Below are positions 24,425 to 36,929 of a DNA stretch of 64,000 bases, in pieces (position 1 is the first letter of the stretch; the number at the start of each line of letters is the position of its first letter). The DNA comes from Pseudisothecium myosuroides (Eukaryota > Streptophyta > Bryopsida > Hypnales > Lembophyllaceae): contig OX637293.1 in NCBI GenBank assembly GCA_951799445.1, forward strand, positions 3,224,001-3,288,000, written 5' to 3'. Below the pieces are notes generated by a model. It was not told where the DNA came from. It worked only from the letters and a program-made list of their open reading frames with translations, and made no database searches. The position numbers and the translations under genes were made by a program.

Positions 24425-27400
24425 ATGCCGATTTCAGAGGTGTTAGAGACAATACCACCTGCTTTTCTTCATACAGACTCCAGAGTCAATTCCGTAGATA
24501 TTGTGTCTTCAGATGGATGGTACAAGGAACTATTCAAGGTACAGCTTCAATCTATTGAAGCAGCCGTTCAACATCCACCGGAAGGGCCCATCCAAAGAGG
24601 CGACTTGCTATGGGAGCTGTGTGAGACTCACTTAGTCCGCCGATTGCATGGAAATTGTAAGAAAGACCTTGTAGTAGCTCAACAGTGTTTCATCCCAACC
24701 ACTAGGGTTGAAGACTTCATACGGAGGATGGAAAACAGCAGTGGAGGGATTAGTTGCAAATACGTGAAGATTCGAACAAAACCAACCAAAGAACCGGGTA
24801 CTTTCAGGATTACTGCAGCGACGTTCAAGGAGGTCACTCGGTATGCATTGTCGGACCCTGCACTAGAAGAATCATGTTCTCTTATTGTCTCAGTGTTCCT
24901 TCAGGATCTGCAATGCCGCTAACTTCTTTGTTATGGTATGTTTTTTGATACAGCTACCACTGCCAATACGGGCCGCAAGATCACAGTGGGAAGGTGAAGA
25001 TGGTGACTTCGTTGTTGCTACCAAAATAGAGACGTAAGGTGGTAGTTGTGTCCACTGCAAGTACCCGAAGTTCACAGAAAAAGACAATTGTTGCAGCTGA
25101 AGTCATTGTGGGGGTGAGCACTGTGAAGAAAAAAAGAGGAAGGAAGAAAGCTACACCATCGGTGACTGCAGGACAAGAGGCTTGCAAACCAAAGCGAAAC
25201 CAAAAGAAGAAAATAGTGCCAACTCCTATTCAAAATGTCAAAGGCATCATCAATGTTGACAACAGTGATCCGTTGAGACCGCAAAGTGGCACTACTAACA
25301 TTAGAGACCTACTGGCAAGGAACACTATCTTGCCAAGAAGCCATAAGGACAAGAACGAGGAAGGGTGTGTTCCAACTGCAGCAGAGCTTCTAGCCTCCTT
25401 ATTCATCACGACTGATTCCAACCCCAAGCGCCGGGAGATAGACCTGAATGCACCGGCAGAGGACTTGGAGGTACAACAACCCCCCTTTTCTCCCAATACC
25501 AGCAAGAATGTTGGACAAGGTGTATCAAAGTCATGTAGGCCTGCTCAAAGCAAGAAGGCAGTGCGTTGCAAGCGTACTCAGCCCTCCAAAAAGTCCTCCA
25601 AATTGCTTACGAACTGCTTTCTAGACATTGATCTCAACGAGGATCTCAATGTTATTCCTTCTAGCAAGAAGGACATTACGCCAACAATGCCAGACGTACG
25701 TAACTCTGACGTGATCTTTGCTTCCTCCACCGTTGTATGCATTTCTTCTTCGGTAGAAGCCACTGCTGCATTGAGCACTACTGCGTCTGAAAGAAACATT
25801 TATGCAAATGCAAGAAACGTCCACAGTGCACATTCAAATTCAGTGGAAAACATTGCTGACAAGCAAAACATTGGCACAGTGGAAAACAATGCCGTCCTTA
25901 GGAACACTGAAGCAGTTCAAGGCACTACTGGCGTGCAATACAGTACACTACCGCAATCCATTAGCGATAGCTGTAACAGCAATCCTGCAAATAATTTGTG
26001 AAAAAAAAGGGACTCAAAGAAGCAATGGGGGGGGTCATTGAAGCGAAGATGCCTGACATCTTTTAGTGTGAAGATGCTTTATCTGCTACCGCACGTCACT
26101 GAAGTTTGTATTTTTGAAGTAGACCACATCAATGAAGACCGCCTTCAATGCCATGGGCTACAGGATACAGGAGATCGGGGGTGCATTTTGCTGGCATTTG
26201 TCTCCAGAAATCAAGGAATTAGTCCTCACATTGCTGAGGAATGGTCACAGTGTTCCACAGATTATGACTAAACATATTGCGGTTGTGAAGGAAGCTTTAA
26301 AAGATGGGAAGGAGATCACTAGAGACATGTTTCTGCATGAAAGGGACGTGCAAAATTTGGCAACTAAGGTAGCCCGGGAGACTTACATGCTTCATAGTCA
26401 AGATGCCAAGAGTGTCTAATGGTGGGTGCAAGAAAATCCTGACAGTATTTTCCATTACCAAGAAATAGGTATACCAGTCCAAGGGGGGCTGACACCATCC
26501 AACATCCCATTCACCGTGGGTATTCAAACGCCATGGCAGCGGGAGATGATGCTGCAGTTCGGGCACGAAGGAGTAGTTTCAATAGATGCTACATTTGGCA
26601 CGAACGAAAAGAAGGTACGTATGTTCCTTACATTATTTCAATTGAGGTGAAATGAAGTCGACGCCGCTCTGCTCAGAGTAATAACTTTCCTTTAATTGCG
26701 GTCTATGTCTCCTCACATGCTTTACCATGTTGATTTTGTAGTTTCCCTTATATACAATAATGGTGTTTGACGAATGGCACAATGGAGTTCCAGTTGCCTT
26801 CATTTTCACGTCACGTTTTGCTCAAGAGGACCTCACACCTTGGATGAGGGCGCTTGACAATACTATGAAGAAGGAGAACCCACATTGGAAGCCGAATGCT
26901 TTCATTGTGGATTGTGCACAAGAGGAGATCAATAGTTTAGGGTATGTCATTTACACTCTTTTCATTTGGAATTTTCTCTTCAATATTTATTATGCGGAAC
27001 ACTGCTCAAAAGCAAGACCCACTTTGGAAAGAGAATGCTCTTCAGTTTAGGCAGAACGTAGTTGTATTTACGAAAAATGCCGACAAGCTTCTTGGGCTGA
27101 CGGTGCTCCACCATTGGAAAAACATTGACAATGGTTTGCTGGAATGCTGCAGGATCGTGTGGTGGGTGATCATATTTCCTTTGTTTGTGGCATGTGCATC
27201 GAGCTTGGCAGAAACAAGCGTACATCAAGATTCAAGATAGTGTTCTGCGAGGTGAAATTTTGAAGGGGCTTGGGGCTGTCATGTACGACCGCACGGGTCC
27301 ATCGGGATATGAAGCTACTGGCTGGGCTATTTACAAGCTGCAGCTTTTGGAAAATGCATACCCTGCTGCAAATGAGTTTTGGAGTTATATACGACAACAT

Positions 27401-28723
27401 TGGCTACCAAAGGTTCACATGTGGGTTGTTGGATTCAGAAATCTGCCACACGCCGGTCAAGACACTAATGCAACGGTAGAAGGTTATCACGGCTATATGA
27501 AGTCTGTTCCAGGGTTTTCTTCCCAAACATCGCGACATCGTGACAACTCAACGTCACACAACGTCTAGTAGAGCCCCCGCGACGTCTAGTTGACCAAACG
27601 TCTAGTTGACTTTAAAATATACCATTAGAAATTTACGATTTTGACATATTAATGTTTCATGTTAATGAAGTGTCTTAATTTCATGAATACATATTACATT
27701 CTAATTTTAGGTTCATAGTTATAGTAAGATTTCAAATTTTTTCAACTGTTGAAGATGAAATTACATGACGTAGTTGGACGCCCGTCCGTTAAGTTGTCCT
27801 ATACGACACGCGACGTCAGACGTCCAACACGACACCGAAACCCCAAAACGTGTCAGACAAGACAACCCTGGTCTGTTCTAAAGGCCGAGAGAAGTCGCCT
27901 CACTGGTCGACGCGTAGATTGGTGCATTCATGTGCTCACCGGAGATGACCTCAGGCACTACTGGTACCAGAGAGTGCGCAAGCGGTTCGGGTTTGTTGAC
28001 AATCAAAAGGAGCGTGGCATTGTGGTTTCGGGACTCATCCAAACACGAGACATTCCAGATAGGGACGTAAAATTGCCTGAGTATCATGGAGGTCCAGCCT
28101 ATGTCTTATCAACTAGGCACAGGCATCTTCGGTTTGTCGTGTGCAACCCTTCTGAATTGTGGGCTAGCTGCAACTGTTTAGACTCCCAGAAAAGAAACAC
28201 ATGCAAGCATAAGGTTAAGGTTTTAAGGCTTTTACATCTGCAGTTGGCAGAGGGCACAGTTACAAGGTACTGTAGAGCCTTAAAGGGGACAGCTGCAGCG
28301 GGGATATCTCATTTTTTGAGTCCTATCCGAAATAGAGTCCGGCTGACCATGTCAAGTCCGAGTTCGAGGTGCTTGGATTCTCCTTTTCAGAGCACATCCC
28401 AGACGCAGTCCACACACGCACTTGTAGACCTAAAGTCAGTGTTACATGTACAAGCACAAGAACTACTGGATTTTGTGCATGGAAATACTACACTAATGGA
28501 GCACCTTCATCTTGACTTCAATCGTAGTTTCGGAAAGATGCGGATGTTGGTGTCTGAAATAGAGTCAGGCAACATCCATCCAGGACGAACAACTCCAGTG
28601 TTTCATACAGTGCAAGATGGTTTGGGAATGCGATTAGGACGCTTGAAAGACATGTTGGAGCGTAATACAAGACCTGCAGCATCAAGGAGGTTGAGGATGG
28701 GTGGTGACTCTCTGGCCCAATAG
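24425..28723 (+). pseudogene. Mutator-like (MULE) transposase with AT-hook/EAR accessory region, disrupted
   Basis: DDE transposase of a Mutator-like element. The leading part (24425-24922) is an unrecognised conserved-looking domain. The next frame (25039-26001) is Lys/Ser-rich and holds RGRKK (25135-25149, AT-hook-like) and two DLN motifs: DLNAPA at 25441 and DLNVIP at 25642. The catalytic part follows: D in SIDATFG (26584), intron 26615-26741, D in AFIVDCAQEE (26910), LCLWHVHRAW (about 27175-27205) and E in NATVEGYHGYMK (27479). After the hAT insertion the frame resumes with LTGRRVDW and a SWIM finger CNCLDSQKRNTCKH (28169-28210). Lesions are an in-frame TAA (26417-26419), frameshifts near 26145 and 27170, a TGA at 25999, and the hAT insert. 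Exon joins in the leading part are uncertain. The DDE, WHVxRAW and SWIM order makes the MULE assignment firm. Confidence 0.85.
27502..27878. mobile_element. hAT-type MITE, 361 bp, with 8-bp target duplication
   Basis: The element (27510-27870) has termini CAGGGTTTTCTT and, on the opposite end read inward, CAGGGTTGTCTT. It is flanked by the perfect direct repeat GTCTGTTC (27502-27509 and 27871-27878). Subterminal regions carry repeated ACGTC/GACGT motifs in both orientations, typical of hAT ends. It has no coding capacity. Removing it with one copy of the duplication restores the transposase frame exactly (MKSV continuing to LKAERS). Confidence 0.92.
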
Positions 28724-29565
28724 ACTATTTCACTGTTGATGATCTTCGGAAAGAAATTTAGTATTTTGCTGTTTCAATTATTGTCTCGTTGTCACAGTGT
28801 TCCTATTTTATGGGTTTAGGCGGCCGAGCACTCTTTCATTTCTTAGTATGGTACACATTTTTACATGAATGACTCTAGCATATCATTCCTCTATGATTTC
28901 CAGTCTTGTAAGGTGTATAACGCATTCTGCTATCACAAAAGTGAGGAATGCTCTGGCTATTGCCAATATTTATTATCACACCGGTCTCACAATGGTGCAG
29001 GCAATTGCTCGTATAGTCTTATTATATATATATAGTCTTTTTGCTTTGGGAATCTATGATTTTGGACCACGGTGAGCATTACAAATTTTTATTGCCAATT
29101 ACGGAGGCTCAGCTTACTCATTATTTGCCTCCCCTAAGGATTGAGTAACACGGTAAGGACACTTCCAATTCAATGCACAAACAACTTTCGGAGCTTCAAA
29201 TGTTGGTTCACATTTAATTTGAAAATCCTTCAAAGACAGGCTGCATACGTTAACCAGTTCCTTACAAAAGCTTATTTAAAAAAAATATAAGGAATTACAT
29301 AAGTGCGTCCCAAATAACTGTACACGCATGCGTTGAACATTGGAATACCTACTGGCTGGGTCATTTGCTACTACCAAGATAAAACACTGCAGACATGAAA
29401 CACTACCTTCTTAAAACCCCGCATGCAGACATTAGTGACTTGTAGCAGATTCTGACCATGTAATGCAGTAATAGGAGAAGAAAAAGTCTTATATACAAGG
29501 TCCATTGTCTGTATACATGCGAGTAAACTAGTGGAACATATTCTCTTCACCATCATCACCTGCCT

Positions 29566-32500
29566 CTATCGCCGTACTATGAACCGACAAAGAGGACTCG
29601 CTGGCTGACTCATCATAGAACATGCAATAGGGGGCTCGTAAGGCATTGTAAGTACGGTCTCGGCGAGCTCATCTGCCACTGCCCCAATGACATGTTTCTG
29701 CATCTCGCGACCCGCCTCAAACATCTGTACTGCTTTCTGAAACATGTTCTGGGCCCTGGCACTGTCCTGAATCACCTCATCACCATGAAATACACGCAAG
29801 TATGACTCTATGAAGCGCAAAACCTAGAGCCCGCACTCATAATTTCCTCTTTGATCAAATGTGGGGACCTCCTCTATTACGAGCGGATGGTCCAGCTTGG
29901 GCTCGTGCAATAGCTGCCAAACCTTCCACACTTGATCTACGTACTCCTTGTCATGGTTACAAGAGTGCATTCCAGCACTATCCAGGTGAAACACAACGGT
30001 GTTTGTGAAAACATACAAAGACAAGTGTGAACTCCCAACATACGGAACCATCACTTCCATTTTAGGAGGGCAGACGTTGTAAATTCGGGACGGGACCAAA
30101 TATTGACGACCCACTTCATGAGAGCCTCTTGTGTCTGTAACTCCCATGCTCGTCCAAGAGGGCCTTGCATAAACAACGACGCAACGTAGACGTGACCACA
30201 AGCCTTTGTTGATAAGCTCCACCAGAGTCGACGGCTCAAAAGCTCGAGAATGTTCTGGCCAAGAAACTTCTTACACCTTCTTAGATCTTGAAGTTGACTA
30301 ATTGGAACTGGCAATGAGTCCCACACGCCCCCGTAGAAGTGTATGTTGCCGCTTTCCCAATCACCTTTGTTTTTCCTACATATATAACACAAGGTAGGTT
30401 TTAAAGATAGGATTGACCATGTTGTGTTTCACAGGCAATGTATCTAACACGCACAAGAAGTGAGGAAATGAAGGAGGGCCTTAGTACCTGGGGCAGGCCT
30501 CCATCAACTCCTCTATCTTGAAGTGCTCATAGGTTTTAGTTATAGAGAGCCTACACCAAGCCATGGAATTGCGATCTATGTTTGGAAGTGGGGCAAACGT
30601 GACACTCTTCCGATGTTGAACACGGCGGGCACTTTCTGGATCGGGGGGGTAGGATCTTCCCCTCTACTTCTGCTTTGTTGCTTTCTTCACCACCATGAGG
30701 ATTGGTGTATTCTGGAGTGCTCTGCATTGCTGCAAAGTCCTCTGTTAGGCTTCTGGACATGCCTTTCACAAGGTGTAAACTGTCCGAGGGTACCCCAGCT
30801 TCCTTGCAAACAAGCCCGATCAAAGTGGGTGGAGTGACTGATAGAGAGAGGCAAGATAACTTCAAATCTTGCGTGGCAATGTCATCCATGTGCATTGATC
30901 TCTGCAGTTGAGACATAGTGAACATATCAAAAGTTGAACCAGGCACCGCCGAAACCTGTAGGGCACACAATGTTTCGTTATGTATCATAGCCTCAGATGC
31001 CAACACTTGCAGTGTCTTGACTCCTACTTTCGGTAACTCCGAGAATTGCACTGGGTTGCTCGCGTCGGCTGCTATAAGTGGAGCAGCCTTTGACTGGTAG
31101 TCAGCCCATACGGCATCTTCGTCCTCCTCAATCGCTTTGTTGAAGGACCGCACAAGGTCCATGATTGCTAGGCGAGTGTTCTTTGCCCTAGCAGCCCACT
31201 TTGGCGCTGCCGAATCGGATATCCAGCCAATATCAAAATCCTCCCGCAAGCGGAGGCACTTGGCCCATAATTGCGCTTGGTATGTCCAGTGTTCGTGGAG
31301 TGTTGTCGTCCAGCAACGACGAAACACTGAAGGAAAATCGCGTGCAAGGTCTTGGAGGGCTCGAACACGAACCCTTTGCACCCACTATATAATGCCGTCT
31401 ACAACTCTGTCTTCTTTGCCAGCGCAAACCATTTGAATGTCCTTCATAACGGCACTATAAACAGCATCACGCTCTTCCAACTCCAATCTTGAGAAACGGA
31501 ACGAACCTTCAAATGTAATGACCGACAGAGCAAGCATGATATCACATTGACACATGCACAAGGTCCTAATTGTAGACCGATTGATCCCCAAAATGGGACA
31601 GGTCAACTGCCTCCACTTGCCAAATACATTGTGCAAGGCTACCCGCAACACTTGCACAATGGTAGGGGGCCGTAGTCTCGTGACTCGTTGTTCGAGGAGT
31701 CTGCGCCGGACCTCCTCAGCTTCCTCATCTGCACCACACTAAGCACTTTCAATTGCCTCTGCCATTTCTTTATCCCGATAGTAACTAGGAGCAGTACAAC
31801 AAAACACTAAGTGTAAACCTTGAACCTAAGCAAGTGAAACACTATGGAAACACAAACTTTTACATTGCACGAACTAGTAGTATATGGAAACTCAGACTTG
31901 GACATTGCACGAAAAGTGCATTGGAGAGTACGACTTACCATTGTGCCGCCAAGGGAGCGGCGGAAGCCTGTCAAATATTTCGTTGCTGTTGACCATGACT
32001 AGCCAAATTGGGCACCAGTCCCACTGGCAAGCCTCTCGTTCAATGCGCGTCTGAAGTCGAAAGTTTGTTATAGCCTCGTCTATGATGTGCTTTTGCTCCG
32101 CTAGAAGGTCTGCCGCAACCGTGCGACACTTTTCTTTGTAAGAAGCGAGATCTTGGACGTACTACAGATAGTTTGCTAAGAGGTCAATATCGGGCGATAC
32201 AACTCCGTATTTCATGCTGTTGCCAAGAGAACGCACGGCTTGCCCGACTGACTGGCTGACGTCGGGATAATCCTCCTCCTGCACCAAGAAGTGTGATTCG
32301 GTTGACAAAAAGTTCTGTTCAAAACACTGGAGCTAAATGGTACGAGAAACATTGGATGCAATGGTAGCGATAAACAGACATGCAAATGTTTTATTAAAAG
32401 TTAGACAGAATATGGTGTCTCATACAAGGGGATTACCTTAGCTTCGCATACCCACCACATGCTGCATTCTCGAATAGCACGTTGGAATTCCTTGGTTTCC

Positions 32501-34480
32501 CACGTCTTTTGAAACCGGTCTTTGAACTCCGTTGCCGACAGCCCTTCCCACGACCATGGTAGCAGCTGCGGCCTGATGTGCAGTAGGTGGTATACATCTA
32601 GAATTCCACGTGGTGCCGGCGCTTTGATTTTCGGTCGATTTGCTCCTAATGCATCTGCCTCCATGCGTGCAGCCATCTTCACCACGGCCTCGTCCCGACG
32701 CAGATGCTCTGCTCGTCCTAATGTCGATTCAGGCATTTTAGGATTATACACCTTCAATTGCGGAGTCCCTAACCCGCACATCCAGTACCGATAGATTGCG
32801 TGGTTTCCTTCAAAGTTCCCCGTCCACGGAACAATTTGTTGTTGGTCTCCTTCGCAATCTGCCTTTATAGGCATTGTTGCAATGGGGGACTGTGGATTAG
32901 GGCCGCAATCGTCTACCTTATCCTCGAAAGACTCCCTACAAGGCATTTTGTCCGGAGACAAAAGGCTGTCCACTGTTTTGTAAGCAGCCTCCATCTCTGC
33001 GTTCAAGTCTGTTTTGCCCACCAGTGTTTCAGAATCGGGGTCCGTGTGAGCCTCTTCATTGGCGGGGCCTACATCATTACTTGGAGTCTCTTCTGATGGA
33101 ATGCTATATTTCTCACTGTTTGGAGAAAGAATCGTCCTTCCTCGTGTGATTTTTGTTGCCAAAATCTTGTCTCCTTTAGCACGCTTGGCAGGGTTAACAG
33201 CTGCAGGTGGTTGTTTCGCCTTGGTCGCGCTCCTTAGCTTGCGTTTAGGACCTAGAAGTTCATTTCCTTTGGCAAAGTCTTGCACACTGTCATCCTTGTG
33301 AGGCTCAGCAATCTTCATAGCCTTCTGAGCACGCTCTCCCCATACAGGGTCACGGAGCTTAGATTCACCCCCTTGCGCAGCCTTTTTGTTTGGGATACTC
33401 TTCTTCATGGACCCTCCTGCCATTTGTAGTGCTCCTTGTTACTTCTGAGGCACGTCAGGTGGTTTGCGCTGTTGGAGCGGGCGAGGTAGGGCTGTTGCAA
33501 CGTCCACTACCTTGTTCTTTTTCTTGGCCCTCTCAGTGACCATGAAGTCTCCTCCACTGTCGTCACAGCCCACATGGACAGTTTTATTCTTCCCCTGCAC
33601 CCCTAGAGGACTGTCTTCACGTTGCCGTTGTGTTTTATGTTTCTTTCCTTTTGGACTTCCCCCGCCATCTAGGTCCACAAATTTTTGTGTTCCATCATGT
33701 GCTCCATCATTCATGTCTTCCCGTACCTGCGTCCGTTTCATTCCCTTTAGCCGCTCAGTCCCCTGTCTAGTGCCGCTCAAGAGTTTTGTTACCTTGGATG
33801 CCTCTCGAGTTGTTGCGGACTGTTTCGCGCCCTTCTTCACTGGTGGAATTTCCTTCACGCAGGCGACCTTCGCCTGCATGTCCACGACCGTTCCCTTCCT
33901 AATTGCCTCCGACACCTTCCCCTGCCCAATTCCCTGGTCCCGATACGGAAGCAGCCGCTTTGGATTCCCTCCCTCTTCCTTCACGACAATACACTGCGAG
34001 TGGAAGCGGTGGCTATTGAGCCGCATTTTGTTGGCAAAATTGTTTTGCCCGCAGTGGATGCATTGGAAATATTTCCTTGATGGCTGGTTCAGCCTTGGAA
34101 TGTTTGTGGCTGCCCAAGTAGCGCACTCCTCTAGAAGTCTCGTGTACTCTTCCTTATTGCCATAGTTCACCTTGTGAAAATGTTTGTCGATTTGTACTTT
34201 TGCAAAGAATCCGCCTTGCAGCAACGCAACTTCTACTTCCCCACCTTCCCCACCCTCAGCTGCTTCCGCCCATGTTTCCTACAAAAAAATGTGGCCAGGT
34301 TGCTATATTGAATTGGAAACCCCAAAACTGTAAACAAAATGCCCTAAACCACAAAAAAAGCTTGTTGCAAAGGAGACAGAACATTACCTCAACACTTCCA
34401 TTGGAATCAGATCCATGTGCACCAGCTGGTCCCTTTTGCATTGCGCCTTCTTTTGGGAGCACTAACTTCTTGTTCTTCAT
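29566..34480 (-). pseudogene. MULE-carried Ulp1-like (C48) protease gene with zinc finger, disrupted
   Basis: Convergent to the transposase. Exon 1 is 34480-34388 (MKNKKLVLPKEG). Exon 2 begins at 34278 and carries a C2H2-type finger (YFQCIHCGQNNF, NSHRFHSQC) and Lys-rich nuclear-type stretches, reading to 32404 except for one TAA (33439-33441). Another exon is 32332-31939. Long helical, low-complexity segments follow (31770-30551). The C-terminal domain (about 30240-29566) resembles Ulp1/SENP cysteine proteases: H in SSHLSLYVF (30025-30027), D in HLDSAG (29980-29982), and Q and C in FDQRGNYECG (29851, 29833). Further in-frame stops are TAG at 32162, 31739, 31385 and 29824, plus frameshifts near 30560 and 30230. 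Such proteases process or remove SUMO; whether this one is active is unknown. It is probably a pseudogene, since the domain is contiguous but broken. Confidence 0.7.
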
Positions 34481-34489
34481 TGTTTGGCA

Positions 34490-36880
34490 GCAGTAATTAA
34501 CCTTGAACCCAATGCCAACGCTTTGGAACCAATTCCGGTACCCAACAACCCCCCCCAGCGAAACACTGGCTGGTAGAAGTAGTACCAGTTAGGGTACTGA
34601 AATGCAGGCCTACATCGAATCCAACAATCGACACTTAGAGCCACCCCACCGGGCCAATGCGACCTCAAATTGTGAACCCCAAACATGAATGTACATTGCC
34701 AAATTAGAAAAAGTGCAAGTTGAAGCCATGGAGCGTAAACCCTCTCAAAAATCACCGTGAATGAATGGAAAGCCCTCACCTGGCAGCGTGCGCAGTAGGA
34801 GACGTTGGCATCATTGTCTAAGTCCTTTTTAATCAAACAAAGTCCTTCCTATCCTAAAACCGGTAAAGTGCACATTCCCAAGGATACGCTGAGTGAAACC
34901 AGAATTTCTGAATCCTTCGAAATTGCAACTATCGGCGTGCGGCGTCTCTCAGTCACGCCTACAAGTGGCTCTAAACCCTAAGCACGTGCTTATTTGCAAA
35001 AATGTCGGCTTTCCTCGCACTCTAGTAAATTGGAAAACAAGACTACAAGAGCAAGAGAGAGGAAAAAAAATTTGAACCTGTGCGAGAAGACTTGGTCTAC
35101 TTCTTGTAGCTGTAGTCTAAATGTGCCTTCATCACCTTCGACGGGACGTCTTGGTGCCGCTCTCTATAACTCAGCCAGCCATTGCAAAAGACATAATGCA
35201 AAATCCCAAGTCGCCCCACATTGAGTTAGACGTGACACGTGAAGAGGTGCTCAAGTGTTTGCCCTCGCAAACCCTGGGTGCTGCTTCAACCTCACAAATC
35301 ACCGCAGGAACTTCCTCAGTCACTGCCAAGCCTCTCTTAAACCTTCTCCTTCCCCTGGCAGAAACCCTAACCCGTACTTAAAAGAATTCCATTGCCACAG
35401 TAGCCATGTTTGCGAAACACTGTGAAGAAAGGTAGTGAAACCTCGACGGAGGGAAAAGGAGAGTGCATCCGCGAGGTGTGACCCTAAAACCAGGCCTGCT
35501 CCAGTCGACCAAATACCTTCCCCGAAGCTGATGTTTGGAGCCCGGAGTTGTACTTGAACCAAGCATACAGTTGGTTCGGATTTCCAGTGAAGGTGCGAAA
35601 CACCAAATTGTGGTCTACATTGCAGCAAATCCTTGGAGGGTGTTTGCGGCTCCAAAATCACAACACCAACTTCTTTACTCACTTGCAAGCCTCTCATAAA
35701 TCCTCCCCTTTTCCTTGCACAAACCCTAACTCGTACTTAAGAAATTATAGAGCCGCTCATACACTTCGCTAGATAAACGTTTGCGAAACACTATCAAGGA
35801 AGCTAGAAAAACGCCAACAAAGGGAGAGCACAAACGCAAAGCACAGGTCTGGGTAGGGCCTGTTGCAATTTGCCACATTGGCAGTCACTTTTAATTTTCT
35901 TCTGCATTCTAATCCCACATTCATCCATTTGAAGGATTTAATCCTAGTGTTTCAATCAGATTCATGCCTCTTTCATCCAGATTTAGCAACTTCATCCACT
36001 TTTTTCATCTTAACAGGTGTAAGGCAAATGAAGAAGTGGATATGCCTTAGTCAAGCATGATTGTTCTTTGCAAATTGCCTAGTATTGGCATAATAATCGG
36101 TACACCCAATTTCAAAGCTATTTAACCTTATAAAAAAATTTGATTTTCTTTCTTGTAGTTGCAACTTCCTTCTTATCTTTTGTATCATTTAATGGTTTGT
36201 ATTTTCTTTTTCTTTTTGTTTTTTGTCCTCATAAATTTTAGAAATCCATTTTCTTTCCTATATTATTAGAATATTTAATCAACATTTTGTTAATTTAAAA
36301 GGTTTTTAACATTAAAATTCATAAATTATGTTTTTACACCCCCCATTCATTTATGTTCTTGAGCCCTAAATTACGCTTGTGAAGATTGTAATTGATAGAA
36401 TTTTAGCCCACATTGTAAAAAGGTTTCAATTGTTTGATTTTTCCAAGTCTAAAATATGAAGATTATATACATCAATTATTGGAGGGTCAATTTACCATAG
36501 AACATCTAGACGACATATGATGTTTGACTATTTTGCAGTGACTCTAGTACTTCCATTGTTTATTGAATGTCTATTTCACAACTATATATAGGGGCTTTGT
36601 CTAAATGCCCTAACGGAGTGTGAGTCTCCTATCTTAGTGGACCCCAATACATTCCTCTATAGTGAATATAGTCACCAATTATGTTATCCTATCTTAGTGG
36701 ATCCCAATACATTCCTCTATAGTGAATATAGTTACCAGTTATGCTATCTTAGTGCAAATGGAATTCAATTATAGCAGTACTTGCATTTTGTGACAATTAT
36801 AACTAAAATTAATTGAGCAAAAACTACGAAGTCAATACCAACAACATATTTATAGGATAGTGATGAGTATTTATATATGT
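34490..36880. repeat. Non-coding right flank of the protease gene with tandem duplications
   Basis: Two related units lie at about 35230-35450 and 35590-35860. Both contain (GCAA)ACCCTAAC(C/T)CGTACTTAA preceded by CTTCCTCAGTCACTGCCAAGCCTCTC-like sequence and followed by TTTGCGAAACACT(G/A)T. A second perfect-period repeat of 60 bp occurs twice at 36627-36746 (TCCTATCTTAGTGGA(C/T)CCC start). From about 35900 the sequence becomes AT-rich. No gene seen. Confidence 0.65.
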
Positions 36881-36929
36881 CAGACATCAATTCTGCATTG
36901 AAATTGATAGGAAAAAGACAATGGAATGC

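Noticed and set aside
26417..33441. TAA and TAG might encode glutamine (alternative code), since in-frame stops in the element genes are TAA/TAG and the four complete host genes end in TGA
   Set aside because: Host exons total over 2500 codons with many Gln codons, and none is TAA or TAG in frame. The standard code with decayed element genes fits better.
33464..34165. 233-codon plus-strand frame opposite the Ulp1-like gene
   Set aside because: It is the antisense shadow of the zinc-finger coding exon; composition is low-complexity Ser/Phe/Pro without family resemblance.
35200..35900. Tandem units right of the Ulp1-like gene as the right terminal repeat of the MULE
   Set aside because: Only the short GCGAAACACTGTG word matches the left end; 43020-43520 matches over its length.
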